DNA from: CAIVVT01 sp963757265
GTDB lineage: Bacteria > Acidobacteriota > Terriglobia > Bryobacterales > Bryobacteraceae
Reading direction: 5' to 3'
Assembly (NCBI GenBank): GCA_963757265.1
Contig: CAVWRA010000006.1
Coordinates: 372,001 to 436,000, forward strand
DNA length: 64,000 bases
Positions 8,128 through 17,780 of the stretch are shown here, piece by piece. Every line of letters begins with the position of its first letter. Within the stretch, counting starts at the first letter, position 1. The notes beneath the pieces were generated by a model. The model worked only from the letters and a program-made list of their open reading frames with translations, was not told the DNA's origin and ran no database searches. The position numbers were made by a program, and so were the translations under genes.

Positions 8128-9072
8128 CTAAGGCACGTATTGCGCCAGGTACCGCTTGGCCATCACGAAACCAACCTTGTACTGCTCGCTGAAGTCGGGA
8201 CCGCGGTTGGTGCCGTCGCCGTACAGCGGGTCTTCGTGCTCCACGCTCATCGCCCCCTGGTAGCCCGCATCCTGGAGGATCGAGAAGAACTCGGGCCAGT
8301 TGATCGAGCCCATCCCGGGGATGCGGTAACGCCACCACGAGGCATGGTTGACGGGCGTGATGCCGCCGCGGCGCAGGACCGGCCACAGGATTTCGGTGTC
8401 CTTCAGATGGACGTCATAGATGTAGCCCACGAAGTCGCGGGCGGTCTGCATGGGGTCCATGAACTGGCGGACGAAGTGCGAGGGGTCATACTGCAGGCCG
8501 ACGTAGGGCGAATCGTGGAAGGCCTTGAAAAGGGCCTCGTAGCCGACGGGGCTGGTGGCGATGTTGGGGCCCTCGGGCCAGGGCTCCCAGCACAGGCGGA
8601 CCTTGTGCTTCTCGCAGGCGGCGAAGTAGCGCTCATGGTAGACGCGCACGACTTCGTCGACCTGGGCGGGGAAGGGCTTGGAGGTGTCCTTGCCGGACAT
8701 GGTGCCGATGAACGGCACGCCCAGCGCGCCGGCAAGCTCGATCGCTTTGACGAAGTAATCGTTGGCCGCGACGCGTTTGCCGGGGTCGGCGTCGGTGTGA
8801 TTGAGGACGACTTCCAGAGCCGAAACGCCGATGGAGTTGCGCGCCAGGGTCTGCTTGACGCTTTCGATCTGCGCCGGAGTGACCTTGGCGGCATCCAGCG
8901 CGGCGCCGGGGCCGCAGCCCAGAATCATGTTGGTGTAGCCCAGCGAGTGGGCGAACTCGACATTGCCGATGGTGTAGTTGCCCAGAATGCCGAGCTGGGG
9001 CTTCCACTCCTTGCGCGCGGCAGCGGCGAGAGGGGCGAGCGCCATGGCGCCCATGAGGGTTCTGCGGGTCAT
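8128..9072 (-). CDS. Secreted sugar phosphate isomerase/epimerase-like protein
   Basis: A 314-residue TIM-barrel protein of the xylose-isomerase-like family. It starts with MTRRTLMGAMALAPLAAAA, a twin-arginine-like signal, implying export. Barrel residues typical of the metal site are visible: E in SALEVVLNHTD, E in CWEPWP, D and H in LQYDPSHF, H in YDVHLKD, and E in SVEHEDP. Export is common for acidobacterial members, whose substrate is usually an undefined sugar or inositol derivative. It is convergent with the permease genes and lies downstream of groEL on the same strand, separated by a terminator. Confidence 0.82.
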   Translation of the reverse strand: MTRRTLMGAMALAPLAAAARKEWKPQLGILGNYTIGNVEFAHSLGYTNMILGCGPGAALDAAKVTPAQIESVKQTLARNSIGVSALEVVLNHTDADPGKRVAANDYFVKAIELAGALGVPFIGTMSGKDTSKPFPAQVDEVVRVYHERYFAACEKHKVRLCWEPWPEGPNIATSPVGYEALFKAFHDSPYVGLQYDPSHFVRQFMDPMQTARDFVGYIYDVHLKDTEILWPVLRRGGITPVNHASWWRYRIPGMGSINWPEFFSILQDAGYQGAMSVEHEDPLYGDGTNRGPDFSEQYKVGFVMAKRYLAQYVP

Positions 9073-9142
9073 GATGGGGAGATTCTATCGGGTTCGACGC
9101 CCAAACGGGCGGGAGAGCGGCGGCCGCGCGCCGGCGCAGCGC

Positions 9143-9177
9143 AAAAAAAGGGGTGCGCCGCACGAGGCGACGCACCC
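9143..9177 (-). terminator. Rho-independent terminator of groESL
   Basis: On the minus strand a GC stem with arms GGGTGCG and CGCACCC (9151-9157 with 9171-9177) is followed by seven T residues (9143-9149). It lies just beyond the groEL stop. Confidence 0.75.
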
Positions 9178-9203
9178 GTTGCATTCAGAAGTGGACTAAG
9201 TCC

Positions 9204-10839
<1,636 letters not shown>

Positions 10840-10874
10840 TCTTCAATCTCCTTAAAAACTGTTCTCTGGGGAAG

Positions 10875-11180
10875 TTACTTCTTGGCTGCGACCGGCTCGA
10901 GGACGCCGAGCACTTCATCCTCGCGCAGGATCAGGTACTCTTCGCCGTCGATCTTGATGTCGCTGCCGCTGTATTTGCCGAAGAGAATCCGGTCGCCGAC
11001 TTTCACATCGAGGCTGACCAGGGTGCCGTCTTCGAGGCGCTTGCCGCGGCCCACGGCCACGACCTCGGCCTCCTGCGGCTTCTCCTTGGCGGTATCGGGG
11101 ATGATGATCCCGCTCTGAATGGTTTCCTTCTGCTCGATCCGGCGAACCACCAGCCGGTCGTACAGGGGACGAATGTTCAT
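10875..11180 (-). CDS. groES: Co-chaperonin GroES
   Basis: A 101-residue 10-kDa chaperonin. It caps GroEL and encloses the folding chamber. The family signature RPLYDRLVVRR opens the protein. The mobile loop lies around KETIQSGIIIPD, and the protein ends in EVLGVLEPVAAKK. The ATG at 11180 was chosen because MNIRPLYD matches family N-termini; a GGAGGT lies about 10 bases ahead. The longer upstream frame is unrelated leader sequence. It is the first gene of the groESL operon, and a CIRCE element lies in its leader. Confidence 0.95.
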   Translation of the reverse strand: MNIRPLYDRLVVRRIEQKETIQSGIIIPDTAKEKPQEAEVVAVGRGKRLEDGTLVSLDVKVGDRILFGKYSGSDIKIDGEEYLILREDEVLGVLEPVAAKK

Positions 11181-11292
11181 AATATTCAAAACCTCCGCTT
11201 GGTTTCGATCCTGGAAGAGATCGTGGACTCCGTTCCGGCGAATCGCCAGTTCAGAACCCGGTCCGGCCTTGCAGCCGGACACGTTCCGATTA

Positions 11293-11319
11293 TTAGCACA
11301 CTCTGGCGGAGAGTGACAA
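11293..11319 (-). promoter_or_regulatory. CIRCE operator (HrcA site) for groESL
   Basis: Read on the minus strand, the arms TTGTCACTC and GTGTGCTAA flank a 9-base spacer and match the CIRCE consensus TTAGCACTC-N9-GAGTGCTAA at 15 of 18 arm positions. It lies between the promoter and groES, the standard arrangement for HrcA repression of heat-shock genes. hrcA itself is not in the window. Confidence 0.8.
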
Positions 11320-11338
11320 GTCTCATTTGTAAGTCATT

Positions 11339-11367
11339 GATATATAAATAGAAAAATCAATTGACAA
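11339..11367 (-). promoter_or_regulatory. groESL promoter
   Basis: On the minus strand TTGTCA (11362-11367), a 17-base spacer and TATATC (11339-11344) form a sigma-70-like promoter in an AT-rich patch, about 20 bases ahead of the CIRCE element. The hexamers are imperfect but the position is right. Confidence 0.5.
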
Positions 11368-11420
11368 AACACCGGCCGAGACTCCAACGGACGATTAATG
11401 CGGATCGAGACGAAGAAAAT

Positions 11421-11439
11421 CTTAGTCTAATACACTAAG
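11421..11439. repeat. Short inverted repeat upstream of lptC/lptA gene
   Basis: CTTAGT (11421-11426) and ACTAAG (11434-11439) are perfect 6-bp arms around CTAATAC. It could be an operator or an overlapping -10 region (TAATAC) for the gene starting at 11494. The rest of 11181-11493 holds the groESL control region. Confidence 0.3.
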
Positions 11440-11493
11440 GACGCAAACCTGGCGCGAAGGCCGGTAGCGGACCGCGATGCTATCCTTGAAGAT

Positions 11494-13884
11494 ATGTTCC
11501 GGCGAGCCCGTTGGCTTTTGCTGCTCGCCATTGTTCTCATACTGGTCGCCGTGACCATGGCGTTTGTGACGCGCCGGCGTGAACTGGCGCGGCACCGGCC
11601 GAAAGTCTCGGCGCCGCTGCCGGGCAACACGCTGGGCACCGCGGAGATGTGGGAATACGAGGTGACCAGCGGAGATGAGGCGCACGTGCGCATGCGCGCC
11701 AGCAGTTTCCGCCAGATCCAGAACCCGTCGAGAATCCTGCTGAAGGATCTCGAGATGCAGGTTCGGAATCTCAAGACGGGCACCTTCGACCTGGTCAAGA
11801 CCGGGGAAGCGTCGTTCGACACCGCGAACAACCTGATGTACGCCGAGGGGGATGTGGAGATCCGGGTGCGGCTGCCGCTGGACGGCAGCGAGCCCGACAA
11901 GAAGATGATCATCCGCAGCACCGGGGTGCATTTCGACACCAAGTCGCAGAAGGTCTGGACGGAGCGCCACGCGCGGATGGAGTTCGACGGCGGCGAAGGC
12001 GAGGGCGATGGGGCCAGCTACGACCCCGCCACGCACGTCATCGAAGTGAACAGCGCGGTGAAAATCCACTGGCAGGGCGAGGGCGGCGGGGCGCCCATGG
12101 AGCTCGAAGCCGCGCATGCGGTGTATCACGAGCAGGGCTCGACGATTGAGCTGCAGGCGCCGGTCAAGCTCACGCGCGGGACGCTGAGCGTGGATGGCGG
12201 ACCGACGCTGGTGACCCTGGTGGAGGGCCAGATCAGCACCGTCGAGACCGCGCCCGCCTCCGGTTTCGAGCAGTTGCCGAAGCGCAAGGTGGACTTCAGC
12301 GCCCAGCGCATGAAGCTGTGGTTCAACGGCGAGAGCCTGGTGCAGCGGATGGAAGGCAACGGTGCGGCGCGCGTGCTTTCGCACGACGCCGGGGGCGAGA
12401 CCCTGATGAGCGGGGACAAGCTGGACATGTCCTTCGTGACCGCGGAGGGCGAAAGCCAGTTGAGCCACGCGGTGGCCAGCGGACACGGCCGCATGGAGTC
12501 GCATCCGGCGCCGCGCCCGGCCGGCAAGGGCGGCGGGGAAGGCAAACCCCCGGCGCAACAGGGACCCAAGATCATGACCAGCGATGCGCTGGAACTGATG
12601 ATGAAGCCGGGCGGGCAGGAGATCGACCAGGCGCGGACCCTGGCGCCGGGCAGGCTGGAGTTCCTGCCGGCCAGCCCGGGCGACCGCCGCCGGCAGCTTG
12701 ACGCCGCCCAGATGACGGTGTGGTACGGCGCCCAGAACGTGGTCAGCCGCTTTCACGCCACCAAGGCCGCCACGCGGACCGAGGCGCCCGCGCGGCCCGT
12801 GCCGGGCGGCAAGCCCAAGCCGGCGACGGTGACGCTCACGAAAAGCCGCGAGCTCGAGGCGCATTTCGATGCCAAGGGCCAAATGACGACGATGGACCAG
12901 ATAGGCGATTTCAGCTACGAGGAGGAGACGCGCCGCGCCACGGCCGATGCGGCCCAGATGGACCAGGTGAACAACGTAATGCTGCTGCGCGGCCACGCTC
13001 GGGCCTGGGATGAAACCGGCTCGACCGACGCCGACGACCTGCACATCGATCAAAAAAGCGGCGCCACGCTGGCGAAAGGCCATGTCTCGTCCCTCCGGCT
13101 GCCCGATCAGAAGGACTCGAAGGATCCGAAAAACGCGGGCGATGGCGGCCTGATTGCGAATGATAAGCCGATGCTGGGCAGCGGGCAGGAGATGTCCACA
13201 TGGGACCACAACCGCAAGATCCGTTACACCAACGACGCGGTGGTGTGGCAGGGATCGACGCGCATCCAGGCGCGCGACATCTTCATCGATCGCGAGGCCC
13301 AGCGCCTGGAGGCCCGGGACGGCGTGGTGACGCGCGTTCCGGACGAGAGCCAGCCCGGAATCGCGCCCGCCGGCCAGAACGCCAGCGCCACGCCGGCTCC
13401 CGCCAAGGACGCGCAGAAGCCCCAGGATTCAAGCACCTCGCACAACTTCTCGGTGATCACCGCGGCAGTGTTCGATTACGACGGCAAGATCAAGCAGGGG
13501 TTGTACCAGGACAACGTTCACCTGGTGCGGCCGGATCTGGACCTGCGGTCGAAGTTCCTACGCGAGTTTTTCGAGGATGCGCCTAAGCAGGGCGGCGGAA
13601 CGGAGACCAAGCTGGAGCACCTGCAGGCGGACGGCGCGGTGCAGATCGTGCAGCGGCTTCCAGCACACCTGCGCAATGGCAACGGCGATCACGCCGAGTA
13701 TTATCTGGAAGAGCAGCGGATGATGTTGACCGGCAACCAGGCCGAGGTCAGCGACCCGGATCGCGGTTCGACCAAAGGTCCGCGCATCACCTGGCTGTCG
13801 CGCTACGACAAGCTGGTTGTGGAAGGCGAAAAGAAGAGCGACCGCATTTCGAGCCGTTCGACCAAGGCCAAACAACAGCAGTAG
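11494..13884 (+). CDS. LptC/LptA-like LPS export bridge protein (fused)
   Basis: A 796-residue protein with a single N-terminal membrane anchor (residues 7-27), an LptC-like beta domain (about 45-190) and then a long series of OstA/LptA-type beta segments. The last lies after about residue 650 and contains repeated patterns such as EYYLEEQRMMLTGNQAEV. LptC and LptA carry lipopolysaccharide from the inner-membrane ABC transporter across the periplasm. Here both appear in one polypeptide roughly three times the size of either alone. The following genes (lptB, rpoN, hpf, rapZ) match the conserved lpt-rpoN neighbourhood, which supports the assignment. A central Pro/Gly/Lys-rich stretch near residues 340-360 looks like a linker. 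Confidence 0.78.
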   Translation: MFRRARWLLLLAIVLILVAVTMAFVTRRRELARHRPKVSAPLPGNTLGTAEMWEYEVTSGDEAHVRMRASSFRQIQNPSRILLKDLEMQVRNLKTGTFDLVKTGEASFDTANNLMYAEGDVEIRVRLPLDGSEPDKKMIIRSTGVHFDTKSQKVWTERHARMEFDGGEGEGDGASYDPATHVIEVNSAVKIHWQGEGGGAPMELEAAHAVYHEQGSTIELQAPVKLTRGTLSVDGGPTLVTLVEGQISTVETAPASGFEQLPKRKVDFSAQRMKLWFNGESLVQRMEGNGAARVLSHDAGGETLMSGDKLDMSFVTAEGESQLSHAVASGHGRMESHPAPRPAGKGGGEGKPPAQQGPKIMTSDALELMMKPGGQEIDQARTLAPGRLEFLPASPGDRRRQLDAAQMTVWYGAQNVVSRFHATKAATRTEAPARPVPGGKPKPATVTLTKSRELEAHFDAKGQMTTMDQIGDFSYEEETRRATADAAQMDQVNNVMLLRGHARAWDETGSTDADDLHIDQKSGATLAKGHVSSLRLPDQKDSKDPKNAGDGGLIANDKPMLGSGQEMSTWDHNRKIRYTNDAVVWQGSTRIQARDIFIDREAQRLEARDGVVTRVPDESQPGIAPAGQNASATPAPAKDAQKPQDSSTSHNFSVITAAVFDYDGKIKQGLYQDNVHLVRPDLDLRSKFLREFFEDAPKQGGGTETKLEHLQADGAVQIVQRLPAHLRNGNGDHAEYYLEEQRMMLTGNQAEVSDPDRGSTKGPRITWLSRYDKLVVEGEKKSDRISSRSTKAKQQQ

Positions 13885-13902
13885 CAGCGCGTTCCGGGGA
13901 CG

Positions 13903-14094
13903 AGCCCGGATATTTCACCAGCCATCGGCTGCGGCGCGCGATAGGGCCGCATCTACTTCGTTGCGCTGGGCCCACGGGGCACCCCCCGTCCTCGACGTAC
14001 TGCCAAGTACGCCTGCGGGCGGCTCCCGTCGCGCGCGTTGTATCTGCAACCCTCTCATCGCGCCTCGCTGCGATCGTGGTGCAACATCCGGGCT
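13903..14094. repeat. Long palindromic repeat, copy 1 (192 bp)
   Basis: First of three dispersed copies. Ends are AGCCCGGAT (13903) and ATCCGGGCT (to 14094). The two halves are imperfectly complementary along the whole length, and the apex hairpin CGTAC-TGCCAA-GTACG lies at 13996-14011. This copy carries about 12 extra bases in its left half relative to the others. It lies between the lptC/lptA stop and the antisense RNA terminators. Confidence 0.85.
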
Positions 14095-14111
14095 TGAAAA
14101 GCTGTGCGGAT

Positions 14112-14142
14112 AAAAAAAGGGAGGGCGCGGCGGTGCCCTCCC
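14112..14142 (-). terminator. Second (distal) terminator of the antisense RNA
   Basis: On the minus strand GGGAGGGC (14119-14126) pairs with GCCCTCCC (14135-14142) and is followed by seven T residues (14112-14118). No T-run follows on the plus strand, so it is directional. Confidence 0.7.
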
Positions 14143-14160
14143 CGGGAGCTGCCTGATTGC

Positions 14161-14189
14161 AAAAACCCGAAGTGCTTTGGGAGCACTTC
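14161..14189 (-). terminator. First (proximal) terminator of the antisense RNA
   Basis: On the minus strand an 8-bp perfect stem, GAAGTGCT (14169-14176) with AGCACTTC (14182-14189), has a 5-base loop and is followed by GGGTTTTT (14161-14168). Together with the next terminator it marks the end of a minus-strand transcript. Confidence 0.75.
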
Positions 14190-14397
14190 CGCGCCAGGAC
14201 GGTGGCGAGCCGCCCGAGGCGCTGTGATACGTTCTTCAGCAGGTGCGGGGTGTCGGTTTCCCGCTGGAGTGCCGGAGGCGTATCCCGGTTCCGCTAAAAC
14301 ACACCCGCCATTCCGCGGGTAACTGACCACCGGACAACAAGTTCCCGATTTGGACGGGGCAGTAGGAACAAGCTGCCGAAAGCCAACCGCGGCGTCA

Positions 14398-14418
14398 TCC
14401 TCCGCTGTGCCTGGAGGA
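14398..14418 (+). promoter_or_regulatory. Hairpin sequestering the lptB Shine-Dalgarno
   Basis: TCCTCC (14398-14403) can pair with the GGAGGA ribosome-binding site (14413-14418) around a 9-base loop. The GTG start at 14427 follows 8 bases later. In the mRNA this would mask the site. The same bases form a hairpin near the 5' end of the antisense RNA, so the pairing may belong to either transcript. Confidence 0.35.
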
Positions 14419-14426
14419 ATTAGCAA

Positions 14427-15305
14427 GTGCGCGTCTGTATTGTTAGGGATAAAAAGGCCGCAGAAAATATAGCGTTGAGAAAAATTCATCACTTCCCGGG
14501 TCGAGCCGCCGAATTAGAGATAATCGTCTCAGTGGCAGCCAATCCAGTTCAGGAATCCAATGGCCTGGAGCCGGCGCGCGGCATCCTGCGCGCCGAAGAG
14601 ATCTCGAAGAGTTACCAGGGACGCCGTGTGGTCGATGGCGTCTCGGTCTCGGTGGAGACCGGCGAAGTGGTCGGCTTGCTGGGCCCCAATGGCGCCGGCA
14701 AGACGACATCCTTTTATATGATTGTCGGCCTGATCACTCCCGACTCGGGCCAGGTCTACCTGCAGGGGCGCAGCATCACCGGCCTGGCGATGTACCAGCG
14801 CGCGCGCATCGGGATCAGCTACCTGCCGCAGGAGCCGTCGGTGTTCCGCAAGCTCTCGGTGGAAGACAACCTGATGGCCATTCTCGAGACGCTCTCGCTC
14901 AGTTCGCACCAGCGCCGCGAGCGCATGGAGCTGCTGGTGGAACAGATGGGGCTGGAGAAGGTCCGCAAGAACAAAGGCTATATGCTCTCCGGCGGCGAGC
15001 GTCGCCGGGTCGAGATCGCGCGCTCGCTGGCCATCCGCCCCCAATTCCTGCTGCTGGACGAGCCGTTTTCGGGCATCGACCCCATTCAGGTGCTGGAGCT
15101 GCAGAAGATCATCGCCAACCTGCGCTTGAGCGGCATCGGCATCCTGGTGACGGACCACAACGTGCGCGAAACGCTGCGGGTCACCGACCGGGCCTACATC
15201 ATCAACAACGGGAAGATCTTCCGCGCCGGGACTCCGGAGCAACTGGCGCGCGACGCCGACGTGCGCCGGGTGTACCTCGGCGAGGGCTTCAGCTTCGCCC
15301 TGTAG
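14427..15305 (+). CDS. lptB: LPS export ABC transporter ATPase LptB
   Basis: The cytoplasmic ATPase that powers lipopolysaccharide extraction through LptFGC. Walker A is GPNGAGKTT, the Q-loop is near SYLPQEPSVF, the signature is LSGGERRRVEIARSL, Walker B is FLLLDEPFSGID, and the switch is DHNVRETL. The GTG at 14427 has a strong GGAGGA at 8-base spacing and gives 292 residues, with ~50 extra residues ahead of the ATPase. A GTG at 14532 would give a normal-length protein but lacks a clear ribosome-binding site and lies in AT-rich sequence. The start is therefore uncertain by 35 codons. The gene is flanked by two copies of the long palindromic repeat. Confidence 0.92.
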   Translation: MRVCIVRDKKAAENIALRKIHHFPGRAAELEIIVSVAANPVQESNGLEPARGILRAEEISKSYQGRRVVDGVSVSVETGEVVGLLGPNGAGKTTSFYMIVGLITPDSGQVYLQGRSITGLAMYQRARIGISYLPQEPSVFRKLSVEDNLMAILETLSLSSHQRRERMELLVEQMGLEKVRKNKGYMLSGGERRRVEIARSLAIRPQFLLLDEPFSGIDPIQVLELQKIIANLRLSGIGILVTDHNVRETLRVTDRAYIINNGKIFRAGTPEQLARDADVRRVYLGEGFSFAL

Positions 15306-15347
15306 GGCCCGGCCCAAGCCTGGGCCTGGGTCCGCTGGTGTCACCTG

Positions 15348-15527
15348 AACCCGGATGTTGCACCAACAATCGGCTGCGGCGCGCGATAGGGCCGCATCTA
15401 CTTCGTTGCACTCCGTCGCCGTCCTCAACGTACCGCCAAGTACGCCTGCGGGCGGCGACGATCGCGCGCCTCGTATCTGCAGCCCTCTCATCGCGCCGCG
15501 CTGCGATCATGGCGCAACATCCGGGTT
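15348..15527. repeat. Long palindromic repeat, copy 2 (180 bp)
   Basis: Ends are AACCCGGATGTTGC (15348) and GCAACATCCGGGTT (to 15527), 14-bp perfect terminal inverted repeats. The apex hairpin CGTAC-CGCCAA-GTACG is at 15429-15444. It fills most of the lptB-rpoN gap. At the stem base it has A:T where copies 1 and 3 have G:C, a paired change. Confidence 0.88.
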
Positions 15528-15594
15528 AAGCCACTGAAAGCGCGGTGTTTCTGAGGGGTCCCAATGCGCCTTCCAGTGGTATCATGAACCCAGG

Positions 15595-17163
15595 ATGAAC
15601 CCGATCTCGCACAAGCTGCAGATCGTCCTCAAGCAGAAGCAGATTCTGACTCCGGCACTCATGCAAATGGTCCGGATCCTCCAGCTCAACCGGCTGGAAT
15701 TGAAGGACATGATTGCCGAGGAGATCGCCCAGAACCCGCTGCTCGAGGAGGTCGGCGAAGGCGGCGAGGAGATCACGCCGGCCGAACTCCAGGAACTGCT
15801 GGAGACGCAGGATCGGGATCCCAACCAGACCGACACGGAAGTGCTCAAGCTGACTCAGGAGGCCGTGAAGCAGGCCTACGAGCACGATAGCGAGCTGCCT
15901 GAACCGGCCGCCGGCGGCGAGCCGGAGGCTGCGGTGGCCGACGCTGCGCCGGAGCCCGTCGTGAGCCCCGAGGACGCCTTCGGACAGGTCGATCTGGATG
16001 AGTTCTTCCGCGATTTCAACGAGCCCGGCTACCGCACTCCGGCCTCGGACGAGCGCGATCAGCCGAGCTTCGAATTCTTCCTTTCGACTCCCGTCACGCT
16101 GACCTCGCACATCATGGGACAGTTGGCCATGATGGTGCTGACGCCGGCCGTGCGCGAGGCCGCCGATTCGATCATCGGCAATCTCGAGGACACCGGCTAC
16201 CTCTCGACGCCGCTGGAGGAGATTGGGGCCCGCGACGGCCTGGCGCTGGCCGATCTCGAAGCGGCTCTGAAAGCGGTGCAGAACTGCGAGCCGGCCGGCG
16301 TCGGAGCGCGCTCTTTGCAGGAATGCCTGTTGCTGCAACTCGAAAGCCGCAGCGCCCGCGGCGGCGTGGCCTGGCAGATCGTGGAACACCACCTCAAGCT
16401 GGTGGAGTCGCGCAGCGTCAGGGAACTGGCCAAGCTGCTCAATCGCCCGCCGGAGCACATCCAGATCGCCCTGGAAGTCATCCGCAAGCTCGATCCCAAA
16501 CCTGGTTTGCGCTACTCGGCGCAGGGCGCCCGTGAGGTGGAGCCCGATGTCTTCGTTTCCAAGAACGGCGACGAGTGGGTGGTTCAACTGTCGGATGAGG
16601 ATATTCCCCAGTTGCGGCTGAACGGCAGCTACCGCCGCATGCTGGACCCCGAACAGGGCTCCGACAAGACGACCCGCAATTACGTCCGCGAACGCTTCAA
16701 TTCGGCGCTCCAGCTGATTCGCAACATCGAGCAGCGCCGCCAGACCATCCTGCGGGTCTGCCAGTCGATCGTGCGCCGCCAGACCGAGTTCCTGGAGCGC
16801 GGCCCCGACGCCATGCGGCCCATGATGATCAAGGAAGTGGCTGAGGAGGTGGGCGTCCATCCGTCCACCGTGAGCCGCGCGGTGTCCAGCAAGTACGTGC
16901 ATACGCCGCAGGGCGTTTTCGAGCTGCGGCATTTCTTCTCGGAGGCCGTGCAGGGGCCTTCAGGCGGCGGGATTCCGCTGCAGACGCTGAAGCGCATGGT
17001 CAAGAAGATGATTGACGAGGAGGACCCCGCCAAGCCCCTGACCGACGATCAGATCACGCTGCTGCTGCGCGGGCTGGGCATCGAAGTAACGCGCCGCACG
17101 GTGGCCAAGTATCGCGAGGATATGCGGATTCCTTCCACGCACCACCGCCGCATCCGCGATTAG
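15595..17163 (+). CDS. rpoN: RNA polymerase sigma-54 factor
   Basis: A 522-residue sigma-54, the alternative sigma factor that recognises -24/-12 promoters and needs enhancer-binding ATPases. Region I is glutamine/leucine-rich (LKQKQILTPALMQMVRILQL, then EEIAQNPLLEE). An acidic linker follows (about 70-135), then the core-binding domain, the HTH (VHPSTVSRAVSSKYVHTPQG) and the RpoN box TRRTVAKYRE near the C-terminus, close to the canonical ARRTVAKYRE. The ATG at 15595 has only a weak purine stretch ahead. It leads hpf and rapZ, the usual rpoN neighbourhood. Confidence 0.96.
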   Translation: MNPISHKLQIVLKQKQILTPALMQMVRILQLNRLELKDMIAEEIAQNPLLEEVGEGGEEITPAELQELLETQDRDPNQTDTEVLKLTQEAVKQAYEHDSELPEPAAGGEPEAAVADAAPEPVVSPEDAFGQVDLDEFFRDFNEPGYRTPASDERDQPSFEFFLSTPVTLTSHIMGQLAMMVLTPAVREAADSIIGNLEDTGYLSTPLEEIGARDGLALADLEAALKAVQNCEPAGVGARSLQECLLLQLESRSARGGVAWQIVEHHLKLVESRSVRELAKLLNRPPEHIQIALEVIRKLDPKPGLRYSAQGAREVEPDVFVSKNGDEWVVQLSDEDIPQLRLNGSYRRMLDPEQGSDKTTRNYVRERFNSALQLIRNIEQRRQTILRVCQSIVRRQTEFLERGPDAMRPMMIKEVAEEVGVHPSTVSRAVSSKYVHTPQGVFELRHFFSEAVQGPSGGGIPLQTLKRMVKKMIDEEDPAKPLTDDQITLLLRGLGIEVTRRTVAKYREDMRIPSTHHRRIRD

Positions 17164-17185
17164 AGGTGGCACAGAAAGGCACTCG

Positions 17186-17770
17186 ATGAGAATCACGTTT
17201 AGCGGGAAGCAGGACAAGCTGGCGCCGTCGCAGGAGCGGAAGCTGGCCACCGCCTTTGCGCGCCTCTCCAGACTGATCGAGCGCCGCGGAGAAAAGGGCG
17301 CGCAGGTCGCCTTGTCCTCCGAACGGCATCTCCAGATGGCGGAGGTGCGCGTCAACTTCTACGACCAGACGCTGATCGGCCAGGGTTCCGGACCGGACCA
17401 GTTCGCGGCGCTGATGGATGCCGTGGAGAAGGTGGAAAAGCAGGCCCTGAAGAGCCGCGAGAAGTGGCGTCTGGCCAAGCGCGAGACGCCGGCGCGGCAG
17501 TCCCGTACCACCGGCGCGCCGCAACTCACCGCGGAGCCGGAGCCGCCGCCGCGGCCCACCCCGCGCGCCTGGAAGAAGGCTCACCCCAAGCCGCGGCCGT
17601 CGCAGGTGGTTCAGGCGCGCGAGCGCGACGGCAAGCCGATGACGGTGGAAGAGGCGATGATGGCGCTCGAGGAGGACCACGACTACATGGTCTACCGCGA
17701 CGCGGAGTCCGACCGCGTGCGCGTTCTGATCCGGCGCCGCGACGGCGGGGTGGATCTGGTCGAAGCCTGA
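17186..17770 (+). CDS. hpf: Ribosome hibernation-promoting factor (long form)
   Basis: A 194-residue protein. The N-terminal ~95 residues form the RaiA/HPF fold that sits in the decoding centre of idle ribosomes. A basic, proline-rich linker (about 100-145) follows, then a C-terminal dimerisation domain (KPMTVEEAMMALEEDHDYMVYRDAES...) that joins two 70S particles into 100S dimers in long-form HPFs. It starts 22 bases after rpoN, as in the conserved cluster. The linker is richer in Pro/Arg than usual. Confidence 0.9.
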   Translation: MRITFSGKQDKLAPSQERKLATAFARLSRLIERRGEKGAQVALSSERHLQMAEVRVNFYDQTLIGQGSGPDQFAALMDAVEKVEKQALKSREKWRLAKRETPARQSRTTGAPQLTAEPEPPPRPTPRAWKKAHPKPRPSQVVQARERDGKPMTVEEAMMALEEDHDYMVYRDAESDRVRVLIRRRDGGVDLVEA

Positions 17771-17780
17771 GAACCGGCGC

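Larger units (their letters stand above)
14161..14430 (-). ncRNA. Candidate structured non-coding RNA, antisense to the lptB upstream region
   Basis: A ~240-nt minus-strand segment ends in two back-to-back intrinsic terminators but contains no plausible gene. It is dense in GC stems: GGCAG/CTGCC around a loop containing GTTCC that could pair with GGGAAC downstream, CCCG/CGGG, ACCCGC/GCGGGT, CCGG/CCGG, and GCGCC/GGCGC near the 3' end. The upstream side (14430-14530) is AT-rich and could hold its promoter. Housekeeping RNAs such as 6S RNA have this size and terminator layout, but I could not match any consensus. RNase P, tmRNA and SRP signatures were not found. Confidence 0.45.

Noticed and set aside
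14161..14430. Identification as 6S RNA, RNase P or tmRNA
   Set aside because: No matching conserved sequence blocks; long-range closing stem for 6S not found.
14055..14492. 145-codon open frame on the minus strand
   Set aside because: It crosses both minus-strand terminators and enters the palindromic repeat; a non-coding RNA fits better.
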